From the NCBI RefSeq assembly GCF_047729875.1, contig NZ_CP159826.1:2604001-2668000 (forward strand): a DNA stretch of 64,000 bases, given 5' to 3'. This DNA is from Marimicrobium sp913061115. GTDB taxonomy: Bacteria > Pseudomonadota > Gammaproteobacteria > Pseudomonadales > Halieaceae. The notes below the pieces were generated by a model. It saw only the letters and a program-made list of their open reading frames with translations. It was not told the DNA's origin and ran no database searches. Positions 8,918 to 17,371 of this stretch are shown piece by piece. The position numbers and the translations under genes were made by a program. Within the stretch, counting starts at the first letter, position 1. Each line of letters opens with the position of its first letter.

Positions 8918-9129
8918 AGAAAAAATAGGCAGCCAAAAGGGCACCGAAGCCACGTCTCCCGCGTGACCGTGTCGTTTAATCGACCGGCAAAGCACCTCGA
9001 TACAGATGAATCTCTCTGTATCAGCGTCATCATGCGTCGCATATGGAAGTTATAAAATGGATGTGCCGATCAGATTATCTAGCCCGGCTTGATCGATGAG
9101 GCCTGCGAAAAAGTCCCCAAACCCCTGAG

Positions 9130-9849
9130 TCACTCGACTGCAACGGGCTTCACTAAATACTCGCTCATGGGAATGACATTGATCTTTTGAAAATCGATGA
9201 ATCGTGCGCAGCTTTCAATCATCGCGTTCATATGTTTTTGCAGCAGAGCCTCATCGCCACCAGTTGCATAGAACGCATGGTCTGATGCCATCGCCTCCGG
9301 CGGAAAATTCTCCTCCACTACGGCAAAACACACAGGCGTGTCCTCGCTCAATCGACGCACCACCAGGTTCTGCCGGTAACCGAAGGTTGACTGAGTGTCT
9401 ATTGCCACCTGAGTATGGCTGTCCTTCCAGATCGACAGCCACTCGTCCCGATCCATATCATCAGGAGGAGACATAAACACCACCTGACACACACCGTAAA
9501 GCCGCTCTCCCGGCATTGAAGGGTGCGTTTGCTGACTCACCAAAGGCTCAGCCTCGGCAACCAGATAAACCGTCTTAGTCCTAACGTGGGCATCGATTAA
9601 AGGCTCCCAATGTCCTGCCGCGCCGGCGAAATCCACCCACAGGGACAACATAGCATCCGGCACCGGCGCATGACTTTCAATAGACCGGCCGGCTGCCGCA
9701 GACACCGCGCTGTCCACCACGCAAATGCGCAGGCCATGAACGCCTTCAACCCGTGTCAGTTGCGGCGCAAGCTGCAGCAGCAGCTCGTCGCGAAACTCAT
9801 CACCGCTGAGGGACGGGACTTTCCAAAGGGGATACAGTAGTTTTTCCAC
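9130..9849 (-). CDS. EthD-like ferredoxin-fold protein
   Basis: 239-aa soluble protein that looks like two tandem EthD/dimeric alpha-beta barrel modules. The second is clearest (about 115-225: MDRDEWLSIWKDSHTQVA, the usual W..H pattern of EthD). Members accompany degradation enzymes and may bind or hydrate aromatic or quinoid intermediates; no activity is established. GTG start at 9849 with AGGAGA 5 bases upstream. It follows the SDR at 9871 by 21 bases on the same strand and is probably co-transcribed with it. Confidence 0.65.
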   Translation of the reverse strand: MEKLLYPLWKVPSLSGDEFRDELLLQLAPQLTRVEGVHGLRICVVDSAVSAAAGRSIESHAPVPDAMLSLWVDFAGAAGHWEPLIDAHVRTKTVYLVAEAEPLVSQQTHPSMPGERLYGVCQVVFMSPPDDMDRDEWLSIWKDSHTQVAIDTQSTFGYRQNLVVRRLSEDTPVCFAVVEENFPPEAMASDHAFYATGGDEALLQKHMNAMIESCARFIDFQKINVIPMSEYLVKPVAVE

Positions 9850-9870
9850 GATGCTCTCCTAACGCGCTGG

Positions 9871-10641
9871 CTAAATACCCACTGGCGGTGTGATAGTCGC
9901 CGCATTGTCTATCAACATCTCTGCACCGTTGATAAAACGGGACTCCTCGGAAGCCAGAAATAGAACCAGATTAGCAATATCCTCGGGGTCGCACATGTTG
10001 CCAAATGCACTGAGCGCGTCAATATCGGCCTGCGTCGCCGTCTCCTTTCCTGTAGCGACCTTGACCACCATAGGAGTCTTTACGCCATCGGGGTGTATCG
10101 AGTTACAGCGAATACCGTTTTTCTGTTCTTTACAATACATGGCGATGTTCTTGGTCAGCGCACGCACCGCGCCTTTGCTGGCAGTATAAGCCGCAACAAA
10201 CGACTGGCCATGAATAGCTGCGACCGAAGACATATTGATAATGGAGCCGCCCCCGGAGGCCGTCATGGCCGGAATCGCATGTTTACAGCCCAGGAATACG
10301 CCGTCACTATTCACCGAATTGATTAGGCGCCAAGATTCCAGCGTGGTGTCGACAATACTACCAAGGGCAATAATACCGGCGTTATTGACCAAAATATCGA
10401 GCCGGCCAAACGACTCGAGCGTCGCAGCAATGACCTGCTTCCAGTTTTCCTCGTCGGAAACGTCGAGCCGCATGAAAATAGCGTCCTTACCAATCTCTTT
10501 TACAACTGCCTGACCGGCAGACTCATTCAGGTCCGCCAGCACGACAGTGGCGCCCTGTGCAGCAAGCAATATTGCATCAGCCTGTCCCATGCCACTGGCT
10601 GCTCCGGTTACAATGGCGACCTTGCCCGCTACTCTACCCAT
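9871..10641 (-). CDS. SDR family oxidoreductase (hydroxysteroid/3-oxoacyl dehydrogenase-like)
   Basis: 256-aa classical short-chain dehydrogenase. The NAD(P) glycine motif TGAASGMG is at 12-19, D37-type acidic residue (VLADLNES) suggests NAD preference, NNAG is present, and the catalytic Ser and Tyr-x3-Lys lie in NMSSVAAIHG and AAYTASKGA. Length and motifs match the 3-alpha(20-beta)-hydroxysteroid dehydrogenase-like group, although sugar or acyl substrates cannot be excluded. GAGAGAAG precedes the ATG. It heads a likely two-gene transcript with the EthD-like gene. Confidence 0.85.
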   Translation of the reverse strand: MGRVAGKVAIVTGAASGMGQADAILLAAQGATVVLADLNESAGQAVVKEIGKDAIFMRLDVSDEENWKQVIAATLESFGRLDILVNNAGIIALGSIVDTTLESWRLINSVNSDGVFLGCKHAIPAMTASGGGSIINMSSVAAIHGQSFVAAYTASKGAVRALTKNIAMYCKEQKNGIRCNSIHPDGVKTPMVVKVATGKETATQADIDALSAFGNMCDPEDIANLVLFLASEESRFINGAEMLIDNAATITPPVGI

Positions 10642-11090
10642 AGTTCTTCTCTCGATGTATGACAGTGAATTTCACGGCGACCTGCTCCGCCGCGATCAAG
10701 ATCCAGTTAATCAGATGCCTCGTGACACCTCAAACCCCCGACGCCTAAACTCGTCACAGGGCTACCCAATTGAACCGTTAGAACAAGCCTTCAAGCCTAG
10801 TTGATGACGTTGCAACCACACGCTTGCGACAGCCTCTTGCGCTGACAACCTCGCCTCCACTCTAGCCATATTGGTGCCATTGCACTCTACCGGTCAATTT
10901 TATGGCAATCTCTGACCCAGTGGTGCTGACTGTGCATACGGCAATCAGATGCTTTGTCGCAGTAACTCAGATCCTCCATCTCTGAAACCACCGCAGACGG
11001 TCTAACCGCGCGCACATGAGGCCTCGCCAGCACGGGTCGCCACGGTGTATTCTTAGCTTCTATTTCACGCATATCGATGAGGGAGACACA
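10642..11090. other. 449-bp divergent intergenic region
   Basis: Lies between the divergently read SDR (10641) and DUF1499 (11091) genes. I see no convincing gene, RNA or terminator; it must contain both promoters, but no clear -35/-10 pair stands out. Confidence 0.6.
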
Positions 11091-11813
11091 ATGAACCCAC
11101 AACACAACATGCCACGCCTGATTAACTGGCTCGGTTACTTCGCTATCGGCTTGTTACTGATACTGCCACTGTCCGTACTAACCATCCGCACCGGCCAATG
11201 GCAGCTGGGATTACCCCTGTATGCGATCGCTTGCTTTGGCAGTACGCTGCTGCTAATTCTGGCGATCGTCCTACTACTGCGGAGTCGTTTCACACCTTGG
11301 CGCAAAGACATCCTGCTGCGCGCGCTGTTTGCTCTGCCCGGCGCGGTCTTGCTGCTAGCACTGACCAGTGGGGGGAATCACCCCATGATTCATGATATTT
11401 CCACCGATACGGCAGACCCACCAACGTTCACAGTGGCGCTACAAGAGCGCGGGGCAGAGTCCAACACTCTCGAGATCAATCAGGACGTGATGCGACAGCA
11501 AGAAGAAGCCTATCCGGACCTGAAGACCCTGGTAAGCCCGCTATCCACCGACGAGGCCTACAACCGCGCGCTGCAAGTGGCGACTAATTTGGGGTGGGAC
11601 ATTTACCACCAAGATAGCAACACCGGCGTGATCGAGGCAGTGGACACCACCAGCATCATGGGCTTCAAAGACGATATCGTTATACGGGTGCGCAGCAGTG
11701 CTCAGGGGACGCTACTTGATCTGCGTTCGGTATCTCGGGTAGGTGAAGGCGATCTGGGGGCCAATGCAAAACGGATCCGTGCCTTCCGCGACGCATTCCA
11801 GCAGCAGGAATAA
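11091..11813 (+). CDS. Membrane protein with DUF1499 domain
   Basis: 240-aa protein with three hydrophobic helices in the first ~110 residues (INWLGYFAIGLLLILPLSVL, then LYAIACFGSTLLLILAIVLL and ALFALPGAVLLLAL), followed by a C-terminal DUF1499 domain (about 140-235; LRSVSRVGEGDLGANAKRIR). DUF1499 is widespread in proteobacteria and plastids and has no proven function. The ATG at 11091 follows GAGGGAGA. Convergent with the SDR at 11836, 22 bases apart. Confidence 0.85.
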   Translation: MNPQHNMPRLINWLGYFAIGLLLILPLSVLTIRTGQWQLGLPLYAIACFGSTLLLILAIVLLLRSRFTPWRKDILLRALFALPGAVLLLALTSGGNHPMIHDISTDTADPPTFTVALQERGAESNTLEINQDVMRQQEEAYPDLKTLVSPLSTDEAYNRALQVATNLGWDIYHQDSNTGVIEAVDTTSIMGFKDDIVIRVRSSAQGTLLDLRSVSRVGEGDLGANAKRIRAFRDAFQQQE

Positions 11814-11835
11814 AGCCTGCAGAAGCAGAACGTTT

Positions 11836-12585
11836 TTACGATAGAGTACCGCCGTCGACCCGGATATCCTCGCCGGTGATGTGCACGCCATCATCGGACA
11901 CCAGCATGGCGATGACCCCGGCCACCACTTCGGGCGACTTGGCGCCGGTCAGCGACATGATGCGAGGCATGAGTTCAAAATCCATGGCCTTGGGAAATGC
12001 GAGCTTATCCGTCATACCCGTGTTGATATCCCCGGGGCAAATACAGTTGGCGCGCACACCACGCTTGGCATACTCAACGGCAATACTGCGCGTCATGGCC
12101 AGCACTCCACCCTTACTCGCCGAATAGGCCAGACCGCAGGGAAGTCCAGACAGGGCTGCTGTCGAGGCTGCATTGACAATACTGCCCTTAGTTTCCACTA
12201 GGTGTGGTAACGCTGCGCGGCATAAAAACATGGTGCCCGTAAGATTGATATCGATGACTTTTTGCCAGTCGTCAGTTTGCAACTCCTCGGTATCGTCAAA
12301 ACGTAGAATTCCCGCCATATTGACGACACCATAAAGGCTCCCATAGCCCTCAATACAAGCTCCAACGGCTTCCTGCACACTCGCTTCGTTACCCACATCA
12401 CAGACCCAAGGAGTGGCCACCCCACCTTCTGCGGTAATTTCAGCGGCCGCAGATTCCACTGCTTCCCGGTTAAGATCTACGCAAAAAATCGAACCGCCCT
12501 CAGCAGCTAAACGCAATGCACTGGCCTTACCAATACCACTGCCAGCGCCAGTCACCAGAACCACTTTCCCCATAAACCTTTGCAT
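11836..12585 (-). CDS. SDR family oxidoreductase
   Basis: 249-aa classical short-chain dehydrogenase: TGAGSGIG near residue 13, CVDLNRE at the end of beta-2 favouring NAD, NMAG in place of NNAG, catalytic Ser in NAASTAALSG and Tyr/Lys in LAYSASKGG, C-terminus IRVDGGTLS. The ATG at 12585 has GGGAGAAAG upstream; the longer frame to 12669 has none. It is divergent from the acyl-CoA dehydrogenase pair across 279 bases, and is likely a hydroxy-intermediate dehydrogenase in the same catabolic set. Exact substrate not readable. Confidence 0.85.
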   Translation of the reverse strand: MQRFMGKVVLVTGAGSGIGKASALRLAAEGGSIFCVDLNREAVESAAAEITAEGGVATPWVCDVGNEASVQEAVGACIEGYGSLYGVVNMAGILRFDDTEELQTDDWQKVIDINLTGTMFLCRAALPHLVETKGSIVNAASTAALSGLPCGLAYSASKGGVLAMTRSIAVEYAKRGVRANCICPGDINTGMTDKLAFPKAMDFELMPRIMSLTGAKSPEVVAGVIAMLVSDDGVHITGEDIRVDGGTLS

Positions 12586-12864
12586 AACTTTCTCCCAGAG
12601 TCCGCACTGCACAATGCCCTCTGTTGCCCGTTCGGTCAAACTCGGCAGTACGAGGCAATGAACCGGCACGCTATGTTTAAAATAGGCACCTTATATGCTT
12701 TATTTAGTCACTTGGGACTGACTTTTTAAGCCATTGCCTTGTACTGCGTGTGCTGTACCTTTATCTGCACTGGATGCACCCGTATCATACTGCAAACTCA
12801 AAACCATGGCGCTAGACAAGGGTCATGGAAGGCAGCAGTAACAGCAGCTATTAGGAGAGAGATT

Positions 12865-14052
12865 TTGGAAGACCTAGATCAGTTTGGTTTAGACGTGCGC
12901 GATTGGCTGGAGGCTAACTGTCCCACCTCACAGCGCCAACCAATGGGACCTGAAGATCAGTATTGGGGTGGCCGACGGGGGACGTTCCCCAGTGAGGATG
13001 CCAAAGTATGGTTCGAACGGATGCGGGATAAAGGCTGGACCGTGCCTGAATGGCCCACGCAATACGGCGGCGGCGGACTCACTCCGCAGCAGTCTAAGGT
13101 GCTCAAGAGCGAGATGAAGCGTATTCAGGCCCGCACCCCTCTGTACGGCCTCGGCATCTGGATGCTGGGCCCGGCAGTGCTTGAATATGGAACAGAGAAA
13201 CAAAAGCAGCAGCATATTCACGCCATCTTAAATGGGGAGACGCGCTGGGCCCAAGGTTACTCCGAACCCGGCGCTGGGTCTGACCTGGCCAGCCTGCAGT
13301 GTAAAGCTGAAGATATGGGCGATCATTTTCTGGTTAATGGGACCAAAATCTGGACCACCGCAGGCGACAAATGTGATTGGATATTTTGCCTGGTACGTAC
13401 TGACCCTAATGTCAAAAAACAGGAAGGTATCAGCTTCCTTCTTATCGATATGGACGACCCGGGCGTTACCACGACTCCGATCGCACTGATCAGCGGAGAA
13501 TCCGAATTCTGCCAGACTTTTTTCGACAATGTAAAAGTACCTAAAGAAAATTTAATTGGGGAATTAAACAAGGGATGGTCTGTTGCCAAGGCTCTGTTAG
13601 TGCATGAGCGCAAGCTGATGGCGGAAATCGGCAGCGACAGCCCCCGCCATATTTTGCAACCCAACGTGGCGGCCCGCGAATACCTGGAATTTGAAAATGG
13701 CAAAATCACCGATGCCCGACTGCGCGACGACCTAGTAGAGTACGATATGCTAATGCAAGCAGTCGCGCTCACTCACTTTCGTACCTTCGAAGAGAAATCA
13801 AACGGTGTGCGCAGCGCAGCACCAATGGTCATGAAGTACGTGGGCACGGAGGCAGAAAAAACTAAGAGTGAGTTGTTGCTGGCCATCATGGGCAGTCGCG
13901 GAATGGGCTGGGAAGGTGACGGCTTTACGCCCCAGGAAATCGATACGACACGCCTATGGGCCACGTCCAAGGTGATGACCATCGCGGGTGGCAGTTCCGA
14001 AATACAGCTTAACTTGATTGCCCAAAAAGTCCTCGAACTACCACAGCGCTAG
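12865..14052 (+). CDS. Acyl-CoA dehydrogenase, large subunit-like
   Basis: 395-aa flavoprotein of the acyl-CoA dehydrogenase family, catalysing alpha-beta desaturation of an acyl-CoA. FAD/substrate motifs YSEPGAGSD and KIWTT are present; the C-terminal helix reads AGGSSEIQLNLIAQ, where medium-chain enzymes have the catalytic Glu before GT, so the base must lie elsewhere. TTG at 12865 is taken as start because AGGAGAGA lies 7 bases upstream; no ATG suits. The next acyl-CoA dehydrogenase follows after 12 bases. Such adjacent pairs form alpha2-beta2 heterotetramers in steroid side-chain degradation (FadE28-FadE29 type), which is my inference here. Confidence 0.85.
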   Translation: MEDLDQFGLDVRDWLEANCPTSQRQPMGPEDQYWGGRRGTFPSEDAKVWFERMRDKGWTVPEWPTQYGGGGLTPQQSKVLKSEMKRIQARTPLYGLGIWMLGPAVLEYGTEKQKQQHIHAILNGETRWAQGYSEPGAGSDLASLQCKAEDMGDHFLVNGTKIWTTAGDKCDWIFCLVRTDPNVKKQEGISFLLIDMDDPGVTTTPIALISGESEFCQTFFDNVKVPKENLIGELNKGWSVAKALLVHERKLMAEIGSDSPRHILQPNVAAREYLEFENGKITDARLRDDLVEYDMLMQAVALTHFRTFEEKSNGVRSAAPMVMKYVGTEAEKTKSELLLAIMGSRGMGWEGDGFTPQEIDTTRLWATSKVMTIAGGSSEIQLNLIAQKVLELPQR

Positions 14053-14064
14053 GAGCAAACGATA

Positions 14065-15204
14065 ATGGCACTGGTACTCAATGAAGAACAACGCTTGCTA
14101 CAAGATACGGCAAAGGATTTCCTGTCCAAGTATGCCCCGATAGCGTCTCTACGCAAGCTGCGCGACGAACATAATCCCATCGGATATGACCCTGATCTAT
14201 GGCTGCAGATGACCGAAATGGGCTGGGCGAGCGTCATACTGCCGGAAGCCTATGGCGGTCTCGAATTTGGTTTTCTGGGACTAGGTGTAGTACTGGAAGA
14301 ATCAGGGCGCACGCTAACCGCATCGCCCTTGTTTGCCTCCGCTGTGGTCGGTGCGTCTGCTGTGCTGCTAGCGGGTAGCGAGCAACAGAAGCAAATGTTA
14401 TTGCCGCAAATCGCTAGCGGAGATCTTACTCTGGCACTGGCACTGGAGGAATCCCATCACCACAGGCCCACGCATATTGCTACCACCGCTAACATGCAGG
14501 GCGACGATTTTGTTCTCAACGGCAATAAATGTTTCGTGCTCGATGGCCACAGCGCTGACAAGCTGATTGTGGTAGCCCGCTCTAGCGGCACAGAGTCTGA
14601 CAGCGTCGGGTTAACCCTGTTACTGGTGGACCGCAATGCAAAAGGAATAAACTGCAACCGGATCATCATGGCGGACAGTCGTAACGCCGCTAACATTACA
14701 TTTGAGAATGTCATAGTGCCTGCTGGAGACATTCTCGGCGCAGTCGATAAGGGCTGGTCGATTCTCGAGCCCGTACTGGATCGAGGACGAGTGGCCATCG
14801 CTGCAGAAATGATGGGTTGTGCGCTGGAAACCTTCGAACGCACCGTTGCCTATCTAAAAGAACGGGAGCAATTTGGTGTGAAAATCGGATCCTTCCAGGC
14901 ATTGCAACATCGGGCTGCGCATATGCAATCAGAGTTAGAGCTGTGTCGATCAGTATTGCTGCAGGCGCTGTCCACGGTGGATGACGCACCGGAACAGCTG
15001 CCTTTGTTGGCCAGTCTAGCCAAGGCCCGATTGAATGTTCTGGTAAAGCTTGTCACTAATGAGGCGGTACAGATGCACGGTGGCATCGGTGTTACCGATG
15101 ACCTGGAAATCGGTTTCTTTCTCAAGCGGGCTCGGGTTGCTATGCAAATTTTTGGAGATACCGGGTTTCACAAGGATCGCTATGCCACATTGTGTGGCTA
15201 CTAA
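14065..15204 (+). CDS. Acyl-CoA dehydrogenase, small subunit-like
   Basis: 379-aa second acyl-CoA dehydrogenase. The usual SEP.AGSD segment is degenerate (ALEESHHHRPTH) and the C-terminus reads HGGIGVTDDL then FGDTGFHKDRYA, without the EGT/GGTSE catalytic segment. This is the pattern of the non-catalytic or FAD-contributing partner in heteromeric steroid-type dehydrogenases. AGGAGC precedes the ATG. It lies between the first dehydrogenase (12 bases) and the ketosteroid isomerase gene (16 bases), so the three form one operon. Confidence 0.85.
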   Translation: MALVLNEEQRLLQDTAKDFLSKYAPIASLRKLRDEHNPIGYDPDLWLQMTEMGWASVILPEAYGGLEFGFLGLGVVLEESGRTLTASPLFASAVVGASAVLLAGSEQQKQMLLPQIASGDLTLALALEESHHHRPTHIATTANMQGDDFVLNGNKCFVLDGHSADKLIVVARSSGTESDSVGLTLLLVDRNAKGINCNRIIMADSRNAANITFENVIVPAGDILGAVDKGWSILEPVLDRGRVAIAAEMMGCALETFERTVAYLKEREQFGVKIGSFQALQHRAAHMQSELELCRSVLLQALSTVDDAPEQLPLLASLAKARLNVLVKLVTNEAVQMHGGIGVTDDLEIGFFLKRARVAMQIFGDTGFHKDRYATLCGY

Positions 15205-15220
15205 CAACGAGGATATCAGT

Positions 15221-15580
15221 ATGGAAGCCAACACAATGATAGCCATGGTTCACAAGTACGTGGAAGCATTCGAAAAACAGGATATGGACATTATCAGAGA
15301 AATTTACTCCCAGGATGCCTTGGTTGAGGATCCGGTCGGCACTGACGTGCACATAGGGATCGATGCCGTATGCGCTTTCTATGAAGGTGCTTTACAGTCC
15401 GGCGCCAAACTAGCGCTGAGCGGTGAGCCGCGCTGCAGTGGTAACGCAGTTGCGTTTCCTTTTCAGGTTCAGATGCCAGGGATCGCCATTGATATTATCG
15501 ATGTGTTCGAGTTTAACGCTGAGGGCAAAGTCAACAGTATGAAGGCATATTGGAGCGACGGGAATATGAAGTCAGTGTGA
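15221..15580 (+). CDS. ksi: Steroid delta-isomerase (ketosteroid isomerase)
   Basis: 119-aa NTF2-fold protein that closely follows the Comamonas-type ketosteroid isomerase, which moves the delta5 double bond of 3-oxosteroids to delta4. The three catalytic residues line up: Y13 (HKYVEAF, oxyanion hole), D37 (VEDPVGT, proton shuttle) and D94 (IIDVFEF, second oxyanion donor), corresponding to Y14/D38/D99 in the well-studied enzyme. The length is also right. ATG at 15221 follows GAGGATATC. It is last in the operon with two acyl-CoA dehydrogenases, and strongly suggests the neighbourhood handles steroids. Other SnoaL-like functions are less likely given the triad. Confidence 0.85.
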   Translation: MEANTMIAMVHKYVEAFEKQDMDIIREIYSQDALVEDPVGTDVHIGIDAVCAFYEGALQSGAKLALSGEPRCSGNAVAFPFQVQMPGIAIDIIDVFEFNAEGKVNSMKAYWSDGNMKSV

Positions 15581-15624
15581 TTCTGACGGTGGTCGCATGA
15601 TTCTCGGTACAGCTGCTATTGAGT

Positions 15625-15846
15625 TTAGCTACCGAGACCATCATTATCGAATGTCGCCGCGTAGCGCTCGATCCATTCTAGTGCAGCCTCGTCAGGGCTG
15701 AGTAGTCGGCCACACTCTCTAAGCATGGCCCGACGGTATTCTTTGATCTGCAGACACTGATTTTCCATGCGCAACCGGAACGCGTCCTGACCCATCAACA
15801 TATCATTTCTACTGTGCACAAACCCGTTAGACACGCTGCTCTCCAC
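15625..15846 (-). CDS. Small conserved-looking hypothetical protein
   Basis: 73-aa soluble, charged protein with no signal peptide; the C-terminal part (LSPDEAALEWIERYAATF) reads like a genuine helical protein. I do not recognise a family. GTG start at 15846 with a weak AGG-TAG site. It is convergent with the isomerase; between them an 8-bp inverted repeat TCTCGGTA/TACCGAGA (15602-15609, 15630-15637) could act as a two-way stop. Confidence 0.5.
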   Translation of the reverse strand: MESSVSNGFVHSRNDMLMGQDAFRLRMENQCLQIKEYRRAMLRECGRLLSPDEAALEWIERYAATFDNDGLGS

Positions 15847-15992
15847 TCGCTACCTACAGGGAGTAGTAATACCACCCCAAAGCAGAAAAAGCAGTGGCCC
15901 TAAAGGTAGGTTGTGAAGCAATACACAGAATTAGCTTGGTTCCATCGTGGTTTGTGCAATATTACCGCGCTATCGAGTTTTGTCTTCAGCCA

Positions 15993-16454
15993 TTAGAGCG
16001 CCTTGATAGAGAGGCTCTGGATTATGGGTTGCGCGCCGAGACTGAATACAGCATCGCTATATTTTGGGGGCCCAAATTTCGCCACGGCATTATTGGACAG
16101 GGCAATCGGTTCTTTGGGCATACCGATAAAATTTGTTTTCAACTCGCCATCACCATCCTGATCATAAAATACAGACAGCGCATAATCACCGAGCGGCAAT
16201 AGCAGCTCCGTCCGCACCAGGTCTCCGTCAAGGGCATCAGCGATGTCCACTTTTTGATTGAGCACCATGTCATCACTCAACCAGGTTGAATCAGAATCAT
16301 AGACTGCAATATACACATTACCAGACGCATCTTTGAGGCCCGAGATTTCGACCATCAAAATACCCGTGAGCTCTTCCGCCTGCGCGGACTGGAAACTCAG
16401 TACCAACACTAAAAATTGCAGCACACAGGCTGCTCGCATCAACCGAGTCATCAT
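15993..16454 (-). CDS. Secreted DUF2141 protein
   Basis: 153-aa exported protein: signal peptide ending near QSAQAEE (about residue 27), then a DUF2141 beta-sandwich (GNVYIAVYDSD, YALSVFYDQDGDGELKTN, FGPPKYSDAVF). The family is common in marine and environmental bacteria, predicted periplasmic or surface, function unknown. The DQDGDGELK segment resembles a calcium-binding loop. GGGAGAAG precedes the ATG. Monocistronic. Confidence 0.85.
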   Translation of the reverse strand: MMTRLMRAACVLQFLVLVLSFQSAQAEELTGILMVEISGLKDASGNVYIAVYDSDSTWLSDDMVLNQKVDIADALDGDLVRTELLLPLGDYALSVFYDQDGDGELKTNFIGMPKEPIALSNNAVAKFGPPKYSDAVFSLGAQPIIQSLSIKAL

Positions 16455-16641
16455 AGTAACTTCTCCCTATCAACCACCAGCATAACTCAAACCAGCAACT
16501 CATCCAGCCCTTTCGTGCGGCTAAAAGAGAATACACAATGCCACAATGGCAGCGGAAACTCCCCGCGCACCCAATAGAACCTTTCCGCCAAGCCCAAAAA
16601 TTCAGTACACTGTATCCCTGTTTTTATTAAGGCGTAAAGCT

Positions 16642-17046
16642 ATGTCACTGGGTTCCTGGGATCCAAAGATCGAAGCACGGAGCACCGAGCTCTTGTTAGA
16701 GTCTGACCTCCTACGCCGCCTCATCGCTTATAGCCATGAGGAACAGTTAGCGCAGCTCGAGCAACTACTGAACGCGAACGACAAGCAACGTTTAGCGGGA
16801 CTGATGAAAATAGACCCTCTCATTTGGCAAACCGCCGCCGAGCCCTTGCTGGAAAATGACCTGTTGCATCTGATTCGCTTTTTCGCCGTGGCCGAGAACC
16901 TGCCCGGGTGGGAGGCTGGAGCCACGTCTCCGGTAATCCCGCTGGCTAAAATCCTGCGCCAGCGGGGCGTGCGCCTAGACAAGTCCCTGCTAAAGTGGCT
17001 TCGCGAGGTCAACGACAACCGCTACCTGCCCTACGGCCCGCTTTAA
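16642..17046 (+). CDS. Conserved hypothetical protein
   Basis: 134-aa soluble, mostly helical protein rich in Leu (LIWQTAAEPLLENDLLHLIR), ending WLREVNDNRYLPYGPL. No signal peptide, membrane helix or catalytic motif is visible and I cannot name a family. ATG at 16642 has AAGGCG upstream. Its stop is 4 bases from the end of the convergent DUF1244 gene. Confidence 0.65.
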   Translation: MSLGSWDPKIEARSTELLLESDLLRRLIAYSHEEQLAQLEQLLNANDKQRLAGLMKIDPLIWQTAAEPLLENDLLHLIRFFAVAENLPGWEAGATSPVIPLAKILRQRGVRLDKSLLKWLREVNDNRYLPYGPL

Positions 17047-17050
17047 CCGT

Positions 17051-17338
17051 TCACTCTGATTTAGCTTTTTCAAACGCCGCCATGCTCTCGTCAGTGGCCG
17101 AAGTCTGGTATTTCAGCTTCCACTGATCATATGGCATACCATACACACGCTCTCTGGCCTTGTCATAATCCACCTCCAGTCCGGCGTCGTCGGCTGCTGC
17201 CATATACCACTTGGACAGGCAATTACGACAAAAACCCGCGAGGTTCATCAGGTCGATATTCTGTGCATCCTTGCGGCTGTCCAAATGGGCTAGCAGACGA
17301 CGAAATACCGCCGCCTCAATTTTGTCTGAATCGTCCAT
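17051..17338 (-). CDS. DUF1244 family protein
   Basis: 95-aa protein matching the DUF1244 family of small proteobacterial proteins. The signature segment LAGFCRNCLSKWY (two Cys, CRNC) is followed by YGMPYDQWKLKYQ. The family is cytosolic with a compact helical fold; its role is unknown and the CxxC may be redox-active or metal-binding. It follows the SDR at 17372 by 33 bases on the same strand and may be co-transcribed with it. Confidence 0.85.
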   Translation of the reverse strand: MDDSDKIEAAVFRRLLAHLDSRKDAQNIDLMNLAGFCRNCLSKWYMAAADDAGLEVDYDKARERVYGMPYDQWKLKYQTSATDESMAAFEKAKSE

Positions 17339-17371
17339 TTTTCTCTCACTCCCTTTACATAATGCCGCTGA

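Noticed and set aside
10642..11090. tRNA or small RNA in the 449-bp gap
   Set aside because: No cloverleaf, CCA end or T-run hairpin could be found by eye.
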